Assembly (NCBI GenBank): GCA_002083595.1
Contig: MSXT01000034.1
Span: forward strand, 36,887 to 77,445
From: Proteobacteria bacterium ST_bin16
Lineage (GTDB): Bacteria; Pseudomonadota; Gammaproteobacteria; Burkholderiales; Nitrosomonadaceae
Direction of reading: 5' to 3'
Length of the DNA: 40,559 bases
The translations under genes were made by a program, and so were the position numbers. Under the pieces are notes generated by a model, which did not search any database, was not told where the DNA came from, and saw only the letters and a list, made by a program, of their open reading frames with translations. This document shows, piece by piece, positions 33,083 to 40,559 of the stretch (its first letter is position 1; every line of letters starts with the position of its first letter).

Positions 33083-34299
33083 TGACGATGACTGATGAAA
33101 AGAGTAGCAATAATCGTTCGTTTCCTGAGAATGCGTCAGCAGATCCAGTGACGCATGGAAATGTCCAGATTACCGCGACGGAAACAATCGAGCCGTCATC
33201 TGATAAATCCGTTAATGATTCGAGTCCGCTGACTTCCGGTTTGGATAGTCATCACAAGCAACTGCAAACGAATAATAATTACAACAGCATGAATACTTCA
33301 TTTGACAACAAGCCGTCCAGAAATGAATTCAACGCTATCGATTCGGCGAGTGTCGTACAAAGCGTCGGGCACTTGCTGCGTAATGCGCGAACGGCCAAAG
33401 GCTTGAGTATTGATGATATATCGCGGCAACTGCGCTTGTCGGCGCAACAAATTGAAGCGATAGAAAAAGAAGATTTTGAGAAATTACCCGGACGGACTTT
33501 CTTGCGCGGCTTTATCCGCAATTATGCCAATCTGGTTCAGCTGGATCCCGTTCCGCTGCTGCAAATGCTTCCCGAATCGACCCGGGTGATATCGACTTAC
33601 GAACGTACGCCGTTTAAAAACAAACAAATATCGTTTTCCTCGAATCGCGAGAAACCCGGCAATCATTCATGGATCATCGCGATCATTTTGTTTGTCATTA
33701 TCTTGGGCGCGTATTTCCTTTTTGAAAACGGTGGTTGGAATAAAAATTCTGATATCAGCGCTGCGAGTGAAGAAACCAAAACGGAATCTGCGACAGCTTC
33801 AGTCGAAATTCAGTTGCCTTTGCCGGGAATGGTTAAAAATACATCCGACTTACCTGTCAATAAACTACCGGACGTGAATAATCCGGTTCCCGGCACGGAA
33901 AATACTGCAGTTCAGGCGGATGCAAAAACTGAAAGCGCGGTAGAAAATAAACCTGCTGTTGAAAAAACTGAAAAAACTGAAAAGACTGAAAAGACTGAAA
34001 AGACTGAAAAGACTGAAAAGACTGAAAAGACTGAAAAAACTGCTGCTTTCGATAAAAATACCGGTCATTTATATTTCAAACTCACTGGGGATTCCTGGAT
34101 CAAAGTGGTGGATGGCAAAGGTGCGACGGTGTTCGAGCAGCTCAAAAAGAGCGGCAGTGAGCAGATTGTCACGGGTAAGCGGCCGCTATCCTTAGTCATT
34201 GGCAATGCATCAGGCGTCAATCTCACCTATAATGATAAGGAAATCGATATTTCATCTTACAAGAAACAAGGTGGGACCGCGCGTTTCACGCTCGAATAA
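33082..34299 (+). CDS. rodZ: RodZ-family helix-turn-helix and DUF4115 protein
   Basis: The 405-residue protein has an unusually long polar N-terminus (about 88 residues), an XRE-type helix-turn-helix (about 92-155, LLRNARTAKGLSIDDISRQL), one membrane helix (197-215), a low-complexity periplasmic linker and a C-terminal DUF4115 beta domain (about 325-405, WIKVVDGKGATVFEQL). RodZ links MreB to the cell-wall elongasome. The linker holds nine exact EKT tripeptides (residues 294-320), encoded by a 9-bp tandem repeat. The ATG overlaps the pilF stop. In some species this position encodes a general helix-turn-helix protein, so the shape role is inference. Confidence 0.85.
   Translation: MTMTDEKSSNNRSFPENASADPVTHGNVQITATETIEPSSDKSVNDSSPLTSGLDSHHKQLQTNNNYNSMNTSFDNKPSRNEFNAIDSASVVQSVGHLLRNARTAKGLSIDDISRQLRLSAQQIEAIEKEDFEKLPGRTFLRGFIRNYANLVQLDPVPLLQMLPESTRVISTYERTPFKNKQISFSSNREKPGNHSWIIAIILFVIILGAYFLFENGGWNKNSDISAASEETKTESATASVEIQLPLPGMVKNTSDLPVNKLPDVNNPVPGTENTAVQADAKTESAVENKPAVEKTEKTEKTEKTEKTEKTEKTEKTEKTAAFDKNTGHLYFKLTGDSWIKVVDGKGATVFEQLKKSGSEQIVTGKRPLSLVIGNASGVNLTYNDKEIDISSYKKQGGTARFTLE
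33961..34041 (+). repeat. 9-bp tandem repeat (nine units) inside rodZ
   Basis: Nine contiguous copies of GAAAARACT (81 bases) encode nine Glu-Lys-Thr triplets in the RodZ linker. Three copies (the first two and the last) carry A and six carry G at the variable position. The unit is a multiple of three, so copy-number change would not shift the frame. Confidence 0.95.
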
Positions 34300-34337
34300 A
34301 AGTGCCTGTAATCTTTTGATCTCAATACAACTAAATT

Positions 34338-35576
34338 ATGCCTGAGAATAATTCTGCAATAAATCGCCGATCCAGTGTGGGTGTCCGGATTGGTTCCATC
34401 ATGCTGGGTGGCGGTGCGCCGGTTGTAGTGCAATCCATGACGAATACGGATACGGTTGACGAAGTTGCCACGACCGAACAAGTCGCGCAATTGGCGCGCG
34501 CCGGATCCGAGCTGGTGCGTATCACCGTCAATTCCATGGAAGCGGCGAAAGCGGTGGCCGGAATCCGCGCGCGTTTGGATGATATGGGGTGCCATGTGCC
34601 GCTGGTCGGTGATTTTCACTTCAACGGCCACAAACTGCTGACCAGTTATCCCGATTGCGCCAAGGCTCTGGCGAAATTTCGTATCAATCCGGGAAATGTT
34701 GGTCACGGCAAGAAACGCGATGAACAATTCGCTACGTTGATTGAAACCGCCTGTAAATATGACAAGCCGGTACGTATCGGTGTCAATTGGGGAAGCCTCG
34801 ATCCGGAAATGCTGGCGCGTATCATGGATGAGAACGCCGCCTCCAGTGATCCGCAAGATGCGAAATATGTCATGCGAGAAGCACTGATTACTTCTGCGCT
34901 GGAAAGCGCGGCAAAGGCGGAAGAAATCGGCTTGAATCGCAATAAGATTGTTTTATCGTGCAAAGTCAGCGGCGTGCAGGATTTAATCATGGTCTATCGC
35001 GAATTGGCTGCGCGTTGTGATTATGCGTTGCATCTGGGATTGACTGAAGCCGGTATGGGCTCCAAAGGGATCGTGGCATCCACGGCGGCATTGGCCGTGC
35101 TATTGCAGGAAGGCATCGGCGATACGATCCGTATTTCGTTAACACCGGAACCGGGCGGTAGCCGTTCGCGCGAAGTGATTGTGGCACAAGAAATTTTGCA
35201 AACGATGGGATTGCGCGCGTTTGTTCCGCTGGTGGCGGCTTGCCCGGGATGCGGCCGGACTACCAGCACGTATTTCCAAGAATTGGCGGAAAGCATTCAA
35301 GCGTATGTGCGTGACGAGATGGTGGTGTGGCGCGAGCAATACGATGGCGTAGAAAATATGTCACTGGCTGTAATGGGATGCGTGGTGAACGGTCCGGGTG
35401 AAAGCAAGCACGCCAATATCGGTATCAGCTTGCCGGGTTCCGGTGAAAATCCGGTAGCGCCGGTATTCGTGGACGGACAAAAAACCGTTACCTTGAAAGG
35501 CGACAATATCGCCAACGAATTCCGCGCGATTGTCGATCGATATGTCAGCGAAAAGTACCCGAGAAAAGCTGTCTGA
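34338..35576 (+). CDS. ispG: 4-hydroxy-3-methylbut-2-enyl diphosphate synthase IspG (GcpE)
   Basis: The 412-residue 4Fe-4S enzyme catalyses the penultimate step of the MEP isoprenoid pathway. The TIM-barrel part starts VRIGSIMLGGGAPVVVQSMT, and the cluster ligands are in CPGCGRTTS and MGCVVNGPGE. It is longer than E. coli IspG (372), as usual in betaproteobacteria. The stop overlaps the hisS start (TGATG). It lies 38 bases after rodZ. Confidence 0.96.
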   Translation: MPENNSAINRRSSVGVRIGSIMLGGGAPVVVQSMTNTDTVDEVATTEQVAQLARAGSELVRITVNSMEAAKAVAGIRARLDDMGCHVPLVGDFHFNGHKLLTSYPDCAKALAKFRINPGNVGHGKKRDEQFATLIETACKYDKPVRIGVNWGSLDPEMLARIMDENAASSDPQDAKYVMREALITSALESAAKAEEIGLNRNKIVLSCKVSGVQDLIMVYRELAARCDYALHLGLTEAGMGSKGIVASTAALAVLLQEGIGDTIRISLTPEPGGSRSREVIVAQEILQTMGLRAFVPLVAACPGCGRTTSTYFQELAESIQAYVRDEMVVWREQYDGVENMSLAVMGCVVNGPGESKHANIGISLPGSGENPVAPVFVDGQKTVTLKGDNIANEFRAIVDRYVSEKYPRKAV

Positions 35577-36835
35577 TGGCTAATGGTGTTAAAGCAATCC
35601 GCGGGATGAACGACATCCTGCCGGATGAATCGTATCTCTGGGCGTATTTTGAACAAACGGTGCAGCAATGGCTCGCCGCGTATGGTTACCGCAATATCCG
35701 TACTCCTATCGTCGAACAAACCGATTTATTTATCCGTTCCATTGGAGAAGTTACTGATATTGTTGAAAAAGAGATGTATACCTTTGTGGATCATCTCAAC
35801 AATGACAGCTTAACGTTGCGGCCTGAAGGCACGGCTTCATGCGTGCGCGCTGTGATCGAACATAGTTTGTTATATTCCGGTCCGCAACGCTTGTATTACG
35901 CCGGTCCGATGTTCCGCCATGAGCGCCCGCAAAAAGGCCGCTACCGGCAATTTCACCAAGTCGGTGTGGAAGCATTGGGTTTCGCCGGGCCGGACATTGA
36001 TGCGGAGCTGATTGTGATGTGCGCGCGTCTGTGGGATTTACTGGGGATCTCCGGTTTACGGCTGGAAATCAGCACATTGGGCAACGCCGAGTCGCGCTCG
36101 CTGCATCGCGCCCGGTTGATTAAATACTTTGAACAGCATCGCGATGCGCTAGACGAAGATTCATTGCGGCGCTTGCATACCAATCCGTTGCGTATACTCG
36201 ACAGCAAAAATCCAGGCATGCAAGGTATCATCGGCAACGCGCCGAAGCTGCTGGATGATTTGGATGCCGAATCATTGCAGCATTTTGAATCTTTGCAGCA
36301 TGTTCTGCGGGAACGGGGTATTAATTTTGAAATTAACCCGCGCTTGGTCCGGGGGCTTGATTATTACAATCGCACCGTTTTTGAATGGGTCACCGATAAG
36401 CTCGGTGCGCAAGGGACTGTTTGTGCGGGAGGGCGCTACGATGGCTTGATTGAACAGGTGGGTGGGAAGCCTTCGCCCGCTTGCGGTTTTGCCATGGGTA
36501 TCGAACGTCTTCTGGCACTGATGCAAGAATGCGGCAAGGAAATTGCGCAACCGGCGCCGGATATTTATATTATCCATCAAGGAGATCAGGCGATGGCCTA
36601 CGCCTGGACATGTGCGGAATTTCTTCGCGACCAAGGGTTTGATGTCATTTTGCATTGCGGTGGCGGCAGTTTCAAATCGCAAATGAAAAAGGCTGATAAT
36701 TCTGGCGCGCGCTATGCCATGATTATCGGCGATGATGAATGTCAGGCGCAAGAAGTGACACTCAAACCATTGCGTGAAGCGGTCGAACAAGCAAGGGTAA
36801 AATTAAACACCGTTACCGAATTAATTAATAAGTAA
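35576..36835 (+). CDS. hisS: Histidyl-tRNA synthetase
   Basis: The 419-residue class II synthetase charges tRNA-His. Motif 2 is visible as FRHERPQKGRYRQFHQVGVE, the His-specific block as RGLDYYNRTVFEW and CAGGRYDGL, motif 3 as GFAMGIERLL, and the C-terminal anticodon-binding domain follows from about residue 325. Length is typical. It is translationally coupled to ispG and followed by yfgM after 39 bases. Confidence 0.97.
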   Translation: MANGVKAIRGMNDILPDESYLWAYFEQTVQQWLAAYGYRNIRTPIVEQTDLFIRSIGEVTDIVEKEMYTFVDHLNNDSLTLRPEGTASCVRAVIEHSLLYSGPQRLYYAGPMFRHERPQKGRYRQFHQVGVEALGFAGPDIDAELIVMCARLWDLLGISGLRLEISTLGNAESRSLHRARLIKYFEQHRDALDEDSLRRLHTNPLRILDSKNPGMQGIIGNAPKLLDDLDAESLQHFESLQHVLRERGINFEINPRLVRGLDYYNRTVFEWVTDKLGAQGTVCAGGRYDGLIEQVGGKPSPACGFAMGIERLLALMQECGKEIAQPAPDIYIIHQGDQAMAYAWTCAEFLRDQGFDVILHCGGGSFKSQMKKADNSGARYAMIIGDDECQAQEVTLKPLREAVEQARVKLNTVTELINK

Positions 36836-36874
36836 TTTTGTCATCAATAAATTAGCGTTAATCAGGGAAAAACC

Positions 36875-37510
36875 ATGGCATATTCTCACGAAGATCAGGA
36901 AAGAATTGAAGGATTCGCTGCGTGGTGGAATCGGTACGGCAATACGATCACCATTGTTTTGATCGCGGTTCTTGTCACGGCGGGCGGTACGAAAGCCTGG
37001 CAGTATTATCAGCAAAAGCAGGCACTGCAAGCGGCCGATTTGTACGCTTTATTGCAGCAAGTGCAAACCAGCGAGGATGCTGCAAAAATCAACGATGCAG
37101 CGCAACTGCTGACAACAGGATACCCATCCAGCGGTTATGCACCCCGGGCGGCACTGATCGCCGCGCAAGCCGATGTGCAGGCGGGCAATAACAAACGCGC
37201 CGTACAAACCCTGCAATGGATTATCGATCATGCCAAGGAAACGGAAATGCACGATTTGGCGCGATTAAGGATATCCAGCATCCTGCTGGACGAAGGAAAA
37301 TACGATGAAGCATTACGGTTGTTAAGTACCGGTCACGGTAAAACTTTCGCCGGATTGTATTTGGATCGCAAGGGAGATATTCAAGTGGCGGCTGGCAAGA
37401 TTGCCGAAGCAAAACTGAGCTATCAAGAAGCGATTGATAAAATGAGTAAAAGTAACAATTACTTCAATATTGTCCAGATGAAACTGGATGCGCTGGGCGA
37501 TTCCGATTAG
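36875..37510 (+). CDS. yfgM: YfgM-family membrane-anchored TPR protein
   Basis: The 211-residue protein has one N-terminal membrane helix (about residues 22-42, TITIVLIAVLVTAGGTKAW) and a periplasmic region of TPR-like helices. E. coli YfgM associates with the SecYEG translocon and PpiD and acts as an ancillary periplasmic chaperone factor. AGGG stands seven bases before the ATG. The gene order hisS-yfgM-bamB-der is widely conserved. Its end overlaps the longest bamB frame by 23 bases. Confidence 0.9.
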   Translation: MAYSHEDQERIEGFAAWWNRYGNTITIVLIAVLVTAGGTKAWQYYQQKQALQAADLYALLQQVQTSEDAAKINDAAQLLTTGYPSSGYAPRAALIAAQADVQAGNNKRAVQTLQWIIDHAKETEMHDLARLRISSILLDEGKYDEALRLLSTGHGKTFAGLYLDRKGDIQVAAGKIAEAKLSYQEAIDKMSKSNNYFNIVQMKLDALGDSD

Positions 37511-38747
37511 ATGTGTCGCTAAAGTGGCTGTTTTATTGAATTTCGCCCGATCCGGGCGATCATTTCCTTCTGGGTTGATTGTTGCGCTGTTGTTGTCAGG
37601 GTGCAGCACGTTTAACCCCTTCGATATGCGTATCATCGAATCCATGAGCACGGGGATATCCGATCTGCTGATCACCGATGAGCCGATCGTCTATGAGAAG
37701 GAAGAGTTGGATGCTTTAAAGAAAGCCGACCGCATTCCACTGAAATGGAAGGATAAAGCCGGTGAGAACGAAATTGCTTCCTTCTATACCGCGTACGACA
37801 ATGGCGCAGTCTATGTCGCCGATGAAGCCGGTAAACTGACCAAGTATAACGCCGCAACCGGTAAGCAAGAATGGCAGGTCAAATCGAAAAACAAATTTTC
37901 CGCCGGTGTGGGTATTGGTGAAGGATTGATCCTGATCGGAACATTCAAAGGCGAAGTGCTTGCTTATAATGAATCCGGCCATATGTTATGGCAAGCATCG
38001 GTTACCAGCGAAATTCTGAGTCCGCCGCAAGTGCAGAATAATGTCGTTGCCGTGCGCACTGTCGATGGCCGTATATTTGCATTGGATGCCATCGATGGGA
38101 AGCGGAAGTGGATTTACCAAGGCGCCACGCCATCATTGACGGTGCGCAGCACAGCCGGAATAACACTGGCGCATGGTGCCATATTTGCCGGTTTTCCCGG
38201 CGGAAAAATGGTTGCGATGAGCTTATTCAACGGCAACATTGGCTGGGAAGTCGCCGTTTCGCAGCCGCGCGGCGTGACCGAATTGGAGCGCATGACGGAT
38301 ATCACCAGCGCACCCGTGATGAACAATCGTCTCGTTTGCGCAGTTGCGTACCAAGGGCGTGTTGCCTGCTTTGCGATTAACGATGGCGCGTACATATGGT
38401 CACGCGAATCGTCCAGCAGCGCAGGCTTGGTGATGGACAACGATTATGTGTATGTGACCGAGGATAACGGCGTGGTTGCGGCTTATGATCTGCTGAGCGG
38501 CGCCGGTATGTGGAAACAGAGCCGGCTGGGGAGTAAGAAATTAACCCGGCCTGTGATCATCGGGCAATATATTGTAGTCGCGGACGATCAGGGTTTTGTT
38601 AATGTATTGCGCAATTATGACGGCGCATTGGTAGCTCGCGCCGCTACCGATGGCAGTGTGATTCATAATGCGGCCAGCGTTTTGCCGGATGGTTTTGTGG
38701 TGCAAACAGCAAAGGGCGGTGTTTACGCTTTTAGCACGCAATTCTAG
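37488..38747 (+). CDS. bamB: Outer-membrane assembly lipoprotein BamB
   Basis: The 419-residue protein is the beta-propeller subunit of the BAM complex. The lipobox LLLSGC lies at about residues 34-39 of the longest frame, and PQQ-like propeller blades follow (ATGKQEWQVKSKN, ALDAIDGKRKWIYQ, LFNGNIGWEVAV, DLLSGAGMWKQSR). The signal region is longer than usual because the first ATG (37488) lies inside yfgM; a later GTG (near 37515 or 37524) would give a more normal signal peptide. It is followed by der after 56 bases. Confidence 0.93.
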   Translation: MRWAIPIRCVAKVAVLLNFARSGRSFPSGLIVALLLSGCSTFNPFDMRIIESMSTGISDLLITDEPIVYEKEELDALKKADRIPLKWKDKAGENEIASFYTAYDNGAVYVADEAGKLTKYNAATGKQEWQVKSKNKFSAGVGIGEGLILIGTFKGEVLAYNESGHMLWQASVTSEILSPPQVQNNVVAVRTVDGRIFALDAIDGKRKWIYQGATPSLTVRSTAGITLAHGAIFAGFPGGKMVAMSLFNGNIGWEVAVSQPRGVTELERMTDITSAPVMNNRLVCAVAYQGRVACFAINDGAYIWSRESSSSAGLVMDNDYVYVTEDNGVVAAYDLLSGAGMWKQSRLGSKKLTRPVIIGQYIVVADDQGFVNVLRNYDGALVARAATDGSVIHNAASVLPDGFVVQTAKGGVYAFSTQF

Positions 38748-38803
38748 CCGTTTCATTCTTTCCATTTGACGACACATAACGTGTTACGGTAGCAGCAAAT
38801 ATC

Positions 38804-40201
38804 ATGAAACCCACTCTTGTTCTGGTTGGCCGTCCGAATGTCGGCAAATCGACCTTATTCAACCGCCTGACCCGCACGCGCGATGCTATCGTCGCCGATA
38901 TTCCCGGTTTGACGCGGGACCGACATTACGGCCAAGGCCGGGTAGGGGATAAACCTTATCTGGTCATGGATACCGGCGGTTTGGAGCCGGTCATCAAGGA
39001 AGGCATTCTGCACGCCATGGCCAAGCAAACGCTGCAAGCGATCGATGAGGCGGACAAAGTCATGTTCATCGTCGACGGCCGGCAGGGTGTGACTGCGCAC
39101 GATAAAATTATCGCCGAGCAATTGCGCAAATCCGGGCAAAAGATTCTGCTGGTAGTAAATAAAACCGAAGGCATGGCAACCGCCGTCGTCACAGCGGAGT
39201 TTTATGAATTGGGTCTGGGTGATCCCTGTGCAATTTCTGCCATGCATGGCGATAACATCCAGGAACTTGCCGACCTGGCGTTGGCGGATTTTCCGGATGC
39301 CGCAGAAGAAACGCCTGAAAGCAAACATCCTAAAATTGCCATCGTCGGCCGTCCGAATGTCGGAAAATCCACGCTGGTCAATACGCTGCTTGGCGAAGAA
39401 CGGGTGATCGCCTTCGACCAGCCGGGCACGACGCGCGATAGCATTTATATCGACTTTACGCACAAAGACAAACAATACACGTTGATTGATACGGCCGGAT
39501 TGCGCCGCCGCGGCCAGGTGCATGAGACCGTTGAAAAATTCTCCGTCATCAAGACGTTGCAAACGATTGAAGACGCCAATGTCGTCGTGCTGGTGCTAGA
39601 CGCGCGCAATGAAATTTCCGATCAGGACGCGCACATCGCCGGGTTTATTCTGGAAACCGGCCGTGCGCTGGTAATCGTGGTGAATAAATGGGATGGTCTG
39701 GATGATTATGAGCGCGATACGATTAAACGCGAATTAAACCGCAAACTGGCATTTCTGGGCTTCGCGCAATTGCACTACATTTCCGCGCTGCACGGCACCG
39801 GCATGAAGAATCTGCTGCCTTCGATCGATCAAGCTTATGCCGCCGCCATGGCGCATTTGCCGACACCGAAACTGACGCGCGCATTGATCGCCGCAGTCGA
39901 AAAGCACCCGCCGCCGCGCGGCGGCATGTCCCGTCCGAAAATGCGCTACGCGCACCAAGGTGGCTCCAACCCGCCATTGATCATCGTGCATGGCAGCATG
40001 CTCGAACATGTTGCGGAAACCTACCGGCGCTATCTCGAAAACACATTCCGCGAGACTTTCGAACTGAAAGGCACGCCTTTACGCGTGGAATTCAAAGTTG
40101 GGCGCAATCCCTACGCCGACAAAAAACCTGCGCCGCCAACCGAGGATGAACAACGGCGCGCGCACAACCGGCGCAGACGTAACCGCAAAAAATACGGCTA
40201 A
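38804..40201 (+). CDS. der: Ribosome assembly GTPase Der (EngA)
   Basis: The 465-residue protein has two tandem G domains with P-loops GRPNVGKS at residues 9-16 and 182-189, DTGG and DTAGL switch motifs, NKTEG and NKWDG specificity motifs, and a C-terminal KH-like domain ending in a basic tail (RAHNRRRRNRKKYG). Der is essential for 50S subunit maturation. The first G domain reads NKTE instead of the usual NKxD, a known variant position. The ATG has a weak ribosome binding site. Confidence 0.97.
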   Translation: MKPTLVLVGRPNVGKSTLFNRLTRTRDAIVADIPGLTRDRHYGQGRVGDKPYLVMDTGGLEPVIKEGILHAMAKQTLQAIDEADKVMFIVDGRQGVTAHDKIIAEQLRKSGQKILLVVNKTEGMATAVVTAEFYELGLGDPCAISAMHGDNIQELADLALADFPDAAEETPESKHPKIAIVGRPNVGKSTLVNTLLGEERVIAFDQPGTTRDSIYIDFTHKDKQYTLIDTAGLRRRGQVHETVEKFSVIKTLQTIEDANVVVLVLDARNEISDQDAHIAGFILETGRALVIVVNKWDGLDDYERDTIKRELNRKLAFLGFAQLHYISALHGTGMKNLLPSIDQAYAAAMAHLPTPKLTRALIAAVEKHPPPRGGMSRPKMRYAHQGGSNPPLIIVHGSMLEHVAETYRRYLENTFRETFELKGTPLRVEFKVGRNPYADKKPAPPTEDEQRRAHNRRRRNRKKYG

Positions 40202-40371
40202 ACCGGAAAACGCGGTTGCTCATCTTTCAGCCACCCGGATGCAATGTTTAAATTCCAGTACACGGCTGCGGATTGACTGACTCATCCGGCCGGGTTAGAT
40301 TGGCCGCTGCAGCGGAAACGAATTTCTCCCGGCATCCTTGCGTACCTTCCTGAATTGAAATGGGCCAATCG

Positions 40372-40559
40372 ATGAGTAAACACTACCTCAGTCTGCTTTT
40401 CTCCCCGCGTTCCGTAGCCGTGATCGGCGCCAGCAACCGATTGGATTCGGTTGGCGGCGTCGTGTTCAAGAATATGCTGGATCACGATTATCAGGGAAAA
40501 CTGTATGCGGTGAATCCGAATCACGCCGAGATCCAGGGTCTCCCTGCTTATGCCAGCAT
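40372..40559 (+). CDS. Acyl-CoA synthetase (ADP-forming)/Pat-like protein, 5' part only
   Basis: The frame from ATG 40372 runs to the window edge without a stop and encodes 62 residues: MSKHYLSLLFSPRSVAVIGA then SNRLDSVGGVVFKNML, LYAVNPNHAEIQGLPAYA. This is the CoA-binding Rossmann domain at the N-terminus of ADP-forming acetyl-CoA synthetase-like proteins, which in bacteria are often protein lysine acetyltransferases (PatZ) with a C-terminal GNAT domain; that end is outside the window. An ATG at 40360 is also in frame. The 170 bases between der and this start hold no other gene. Confidence 0.75.
   Translation, partial: MSKHYLSLLFSPRSVAVIGASNRLDSVGGVVFKNMLDHDYQGKLYAVNPNHAEIQGLPAYAS

Noticed and set aside
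33961..34041. CRISPR or other non-coding repeat array
   Set aside because: Units are 9 bp, contiguous and in frame within rodZ; there are no spacers.
38855..39562. Minus-strand ORF of 235 codons
   Set aside because: Antisense shadow of der, caused by codon bias of the real gene.

Overview
The window is most likely chromosomal DNA of an ammonia-oxidising betaproteobacterium of the Nitrosomonas type. This is inferred from the gene order (ndk-rlmN-pilF-rodZ-ispG-hisS-yfgM-bamB-der), the flagellar block flhB-flhA-flhF-flhG-fliA-motC-motD with divergent-type flgM-flgN, the PEP-CTERM protein, moderate GC and protein style. No ammonia-oxidation gene is present to prove it.

Positions 1-13.4 kb are an accessory region. 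It holds two unrelated proteins with HEPN-type RX4H motifs, a small hemerythrin, a PEP-CTERM protein, a BLUF photoreceptor next to a GGDEF-EAL protein (a likely light-to-c-di-GMP pair), and a HigB-HigA toxin-antitoxin locus whose two genes are fused in one frame, apparently by loss of two bases in an AT repeat. A 4.7 kb segment follows, bounded by two direct copies (462 bp each, about 93% identical by eye) of the 3' third of comM. It carries a double-HTH protein, an arsenic operon (arsR, arsI-like, arsC, arsD, arsA), a GDCCVxC protein and the tail of a larger unidentified protein. The right copy belongs to the intact comM and the left copy is a stranded fragment. The arsenic operon encodes the pump ATPase and its metallochaperone, but no ArsB or Acr3 permease is visible in the window. 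The arsR promoter sits inside a 16-bp perfect inverted repeat and appears to make a leaderless mRNA.

Positions 13.4-20 kb are mostly housekeeping: ubiK, the cell-wall recycling pair amgK-murU, pepP with a small overlapping membrane-protein gene, and a penicillin-acylase-family hydrolase. Positions 20-28.7 kb hold the flagellar export, placement, sigma28 and stator genes, then flgN-flgM on the other strand behind a near-consensus sigma28 promoter. From 28.9 kb to the end there is an EI24-type membrane protein, a DUF3025 protein, a hairpin, ndk, then the tightly packed rlmN-pilF-rodZ-ispG-hisS-yfgM-bamB-der series (RNA modification, type IV pilus, cell shape, isoprenoids, translation, outer-membrane assembly, ribosome assembly), and the first 188 bases of an acyl-CoA-synthetase/Pat-like gene cut by the window edge.

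No tRNA, rRNA, CRISPR array or intact transposase was recognised.
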